This document shows, piece by piece, positions 6,587 through 7,235 of a stretch of DNA of 7,235 nucleotides (positions within the stretch are counted from its first letter, which is position 1; each line of letters begins with the position of its first letter). The notes under the pieces were generated by a model. That model did not search any database and was not told where the DNA came from. It worked only from the letters and a program-made list of their open reading frames with translations. Source of the stretch: Armatimonadota bacterium (GTDB lineage: Bacteria; Armatimonadota; Fimbriimonadia; Fimbriimonadales; ATM1); contig JACDEQ010000054.1 of NCBI GenBank assembly GCA_013816225.1, positions 1-7,235 of the forward strand, given 5' to 3'. The translations under genes and the position numbers were made by a program.

Positions 6587-7235
6587 TTAACCGCGCTTGT
6601 CCGAAAATCGTTTCACACCGCGTTCGATGTCTCTAAGCTTTACGTTGAATTCGGCGGCAAGGTTAGCCGTGGTCTTGCCGTCTAGTATCATTAGAGACGC
6701 CTTTCTTGCCACTGAAGCCTTGCCTCTCGACGCTGCCAGGCAAGCTGCAACTTGATCGAAGCTCAGCCCGTCGCTTCGCAACTCGCTGACCAAAGCCTTC
6801 TCGACCTCGAACACCGAGGTCGCGTTGGAGGTCCAAGCAGTCTCGCGTTCCGGATCGCTCTTCTGAAATGCCGAAACTACGGAACGCATCCCTTCACGGG
6901 GCAGGTCGCCTTCGATCGCGATCCAAACTTCGGAAACCCTCACGTTGACGAGGTCCTCCTGACCTCTCCAAGGCGGCCTTCCGGATCGCGTTCGGACTTG
7001 GTAGATGGTCATGTTCGCCGCGCCGTCGGTATACCGCAGCGCCGCCATCGTCCGGGATGCGCCGGTTATGGCGTCCGCGCCGATGAAAAGAAATCCGTAC
7101 GGCATGCCAAGAGGATTAATCGGCGTGAATCCAACCGCTTTTGCAAGGACCGAGAGGTTTTCTTGCTTAGCGGGGGCGCGGATGCTGATCTCCTTCGGGC
7201 GTCCCACGAAGCGCTTCTCGAAGACATCCTTGGGC
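6587..7235 (-). CDS. C-terminal part of a possible RseB/MucB-like or anti-sigma-associated regulatory protein (partial)
   Basis: The frame is open to the window edge; 215 full codons are visible. A GTG at 7207 could serve as a start, but the nine codons before it also read as plausible protein (DVFEKRFVGRP), so I treat the gene as truncated by the window. Numbered from the first visible codon, residues 16-80 give a beta-type pattern with a small-sheet hallmark: a MPYGF turn (44-48), then RYTDGAANMTIYQ (67-79). This recalls the C-terminal domain of RseB/MucB and DUF4367-type proteins, in which LPxGF and YSDG-type motifs occur. The second half (about 113-215) is mostly charged helix and ends in a helix-turn-helix-like stretch (KTTANLAAEFNVKLRDIERG). 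No membrane segment is visible. Position directly ahead of an HtrA-type protease supports a sigma-factor regulator, as in mucB-mucC-mucD loci. The family call is tentative; an unrelated lineage-specific protein is possible. Confidence 0.6.
   Translation of the reverse strand, partial: PKDVFEKRFVGRPKEISIRAPAKQENLSVLAKAVGFTPINPLGMPYGFLFIGADAITGASRTMAALRYTDGAANMTIYQVRTRSGRPPWRGQEDLVNVRVSEVWIAIEGDLPREGMRSVVSAFQKSDPERETAWTSNATSVFEVEKALVSELRSDGLSFDQVAACLAASRGKASVARKASLMILDGKTTANLAAEFNVKLRDIERGVKRFSDKRG

Noticed and set aside
7205..7207. GTG at 7207 as the true start of the right-hand gene
   Set aside because: The frame continues open to the window edge with protein-like codons and the possible Shine-Dalgarno (GAGAAG) is weak, so a truncated longer gene is more likely.

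Overview
The window is GC-rich bacterial chromosomal DNA, and every gene I can support lies on the minus strand, so genes are read from high to low coordinates. There is no mobile element, RNA gene or CRISPR array. The long plus-strand open frames are antisense shadows. I cannot fix the taxon from this stretch. The mix of a MucB/RseB-like and HtrA pair with membrane-bound FHA proteins and a VWA protein fits free-living phyla such as Armatimonadota (Fimbriimonas-like), but that is only a guess.

There are two transcriptional blocks. The first (7235 to 5066) holds the C-terminal part of a possible RseB/MucB-like sigma-factor regulator. Thirty bases later comes a membrane-anchored HtrA/DegP-type serine protease with two PDZ domains. 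This resembles envelope-stress loci of the mucB-mucD kind. A convincing intrinsic terminator hairpin with a T6 tract follows the protease gene.

The second block (about 5034 to 1) is a tightly packed run of five genes: a SprT-like zinc metalloprotein, a bifunctional NAD(P)HX epimerase/dehydratase, a type I membrane FHA protein, a polytopic glycine-rich FHA protein with two FHA folds, and the N-terminal third or so of a VWA-domain protein cut by the window edge. Junctions are a 4-nt overlap, a 29-nt overlap and two 2-nt gaps, so the run looks translationally coupled.

The most interesting signal is at the left end. The VWA protein starts with three perfect 9-residue repeats of DPxxTQ, directly downstream of two membrane FHA (phosphothreonine-binding) proteins. 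This suggests a phospho-dependent docking module in which FHA domains at the membrane capture a Thr-phosphorylated VWA protein. The first FHA fold of the polytopic protein has lost most phosphate-binding residues, and the type I FHA protein carries an unexplained four-cysteine motif. Housekeeping repair genes (NAD(P)HX repair, SprT-like) are joined to this signalling set in one run. The intrinsic terminator physically overlaps the apparent start of the SprT-like gene.
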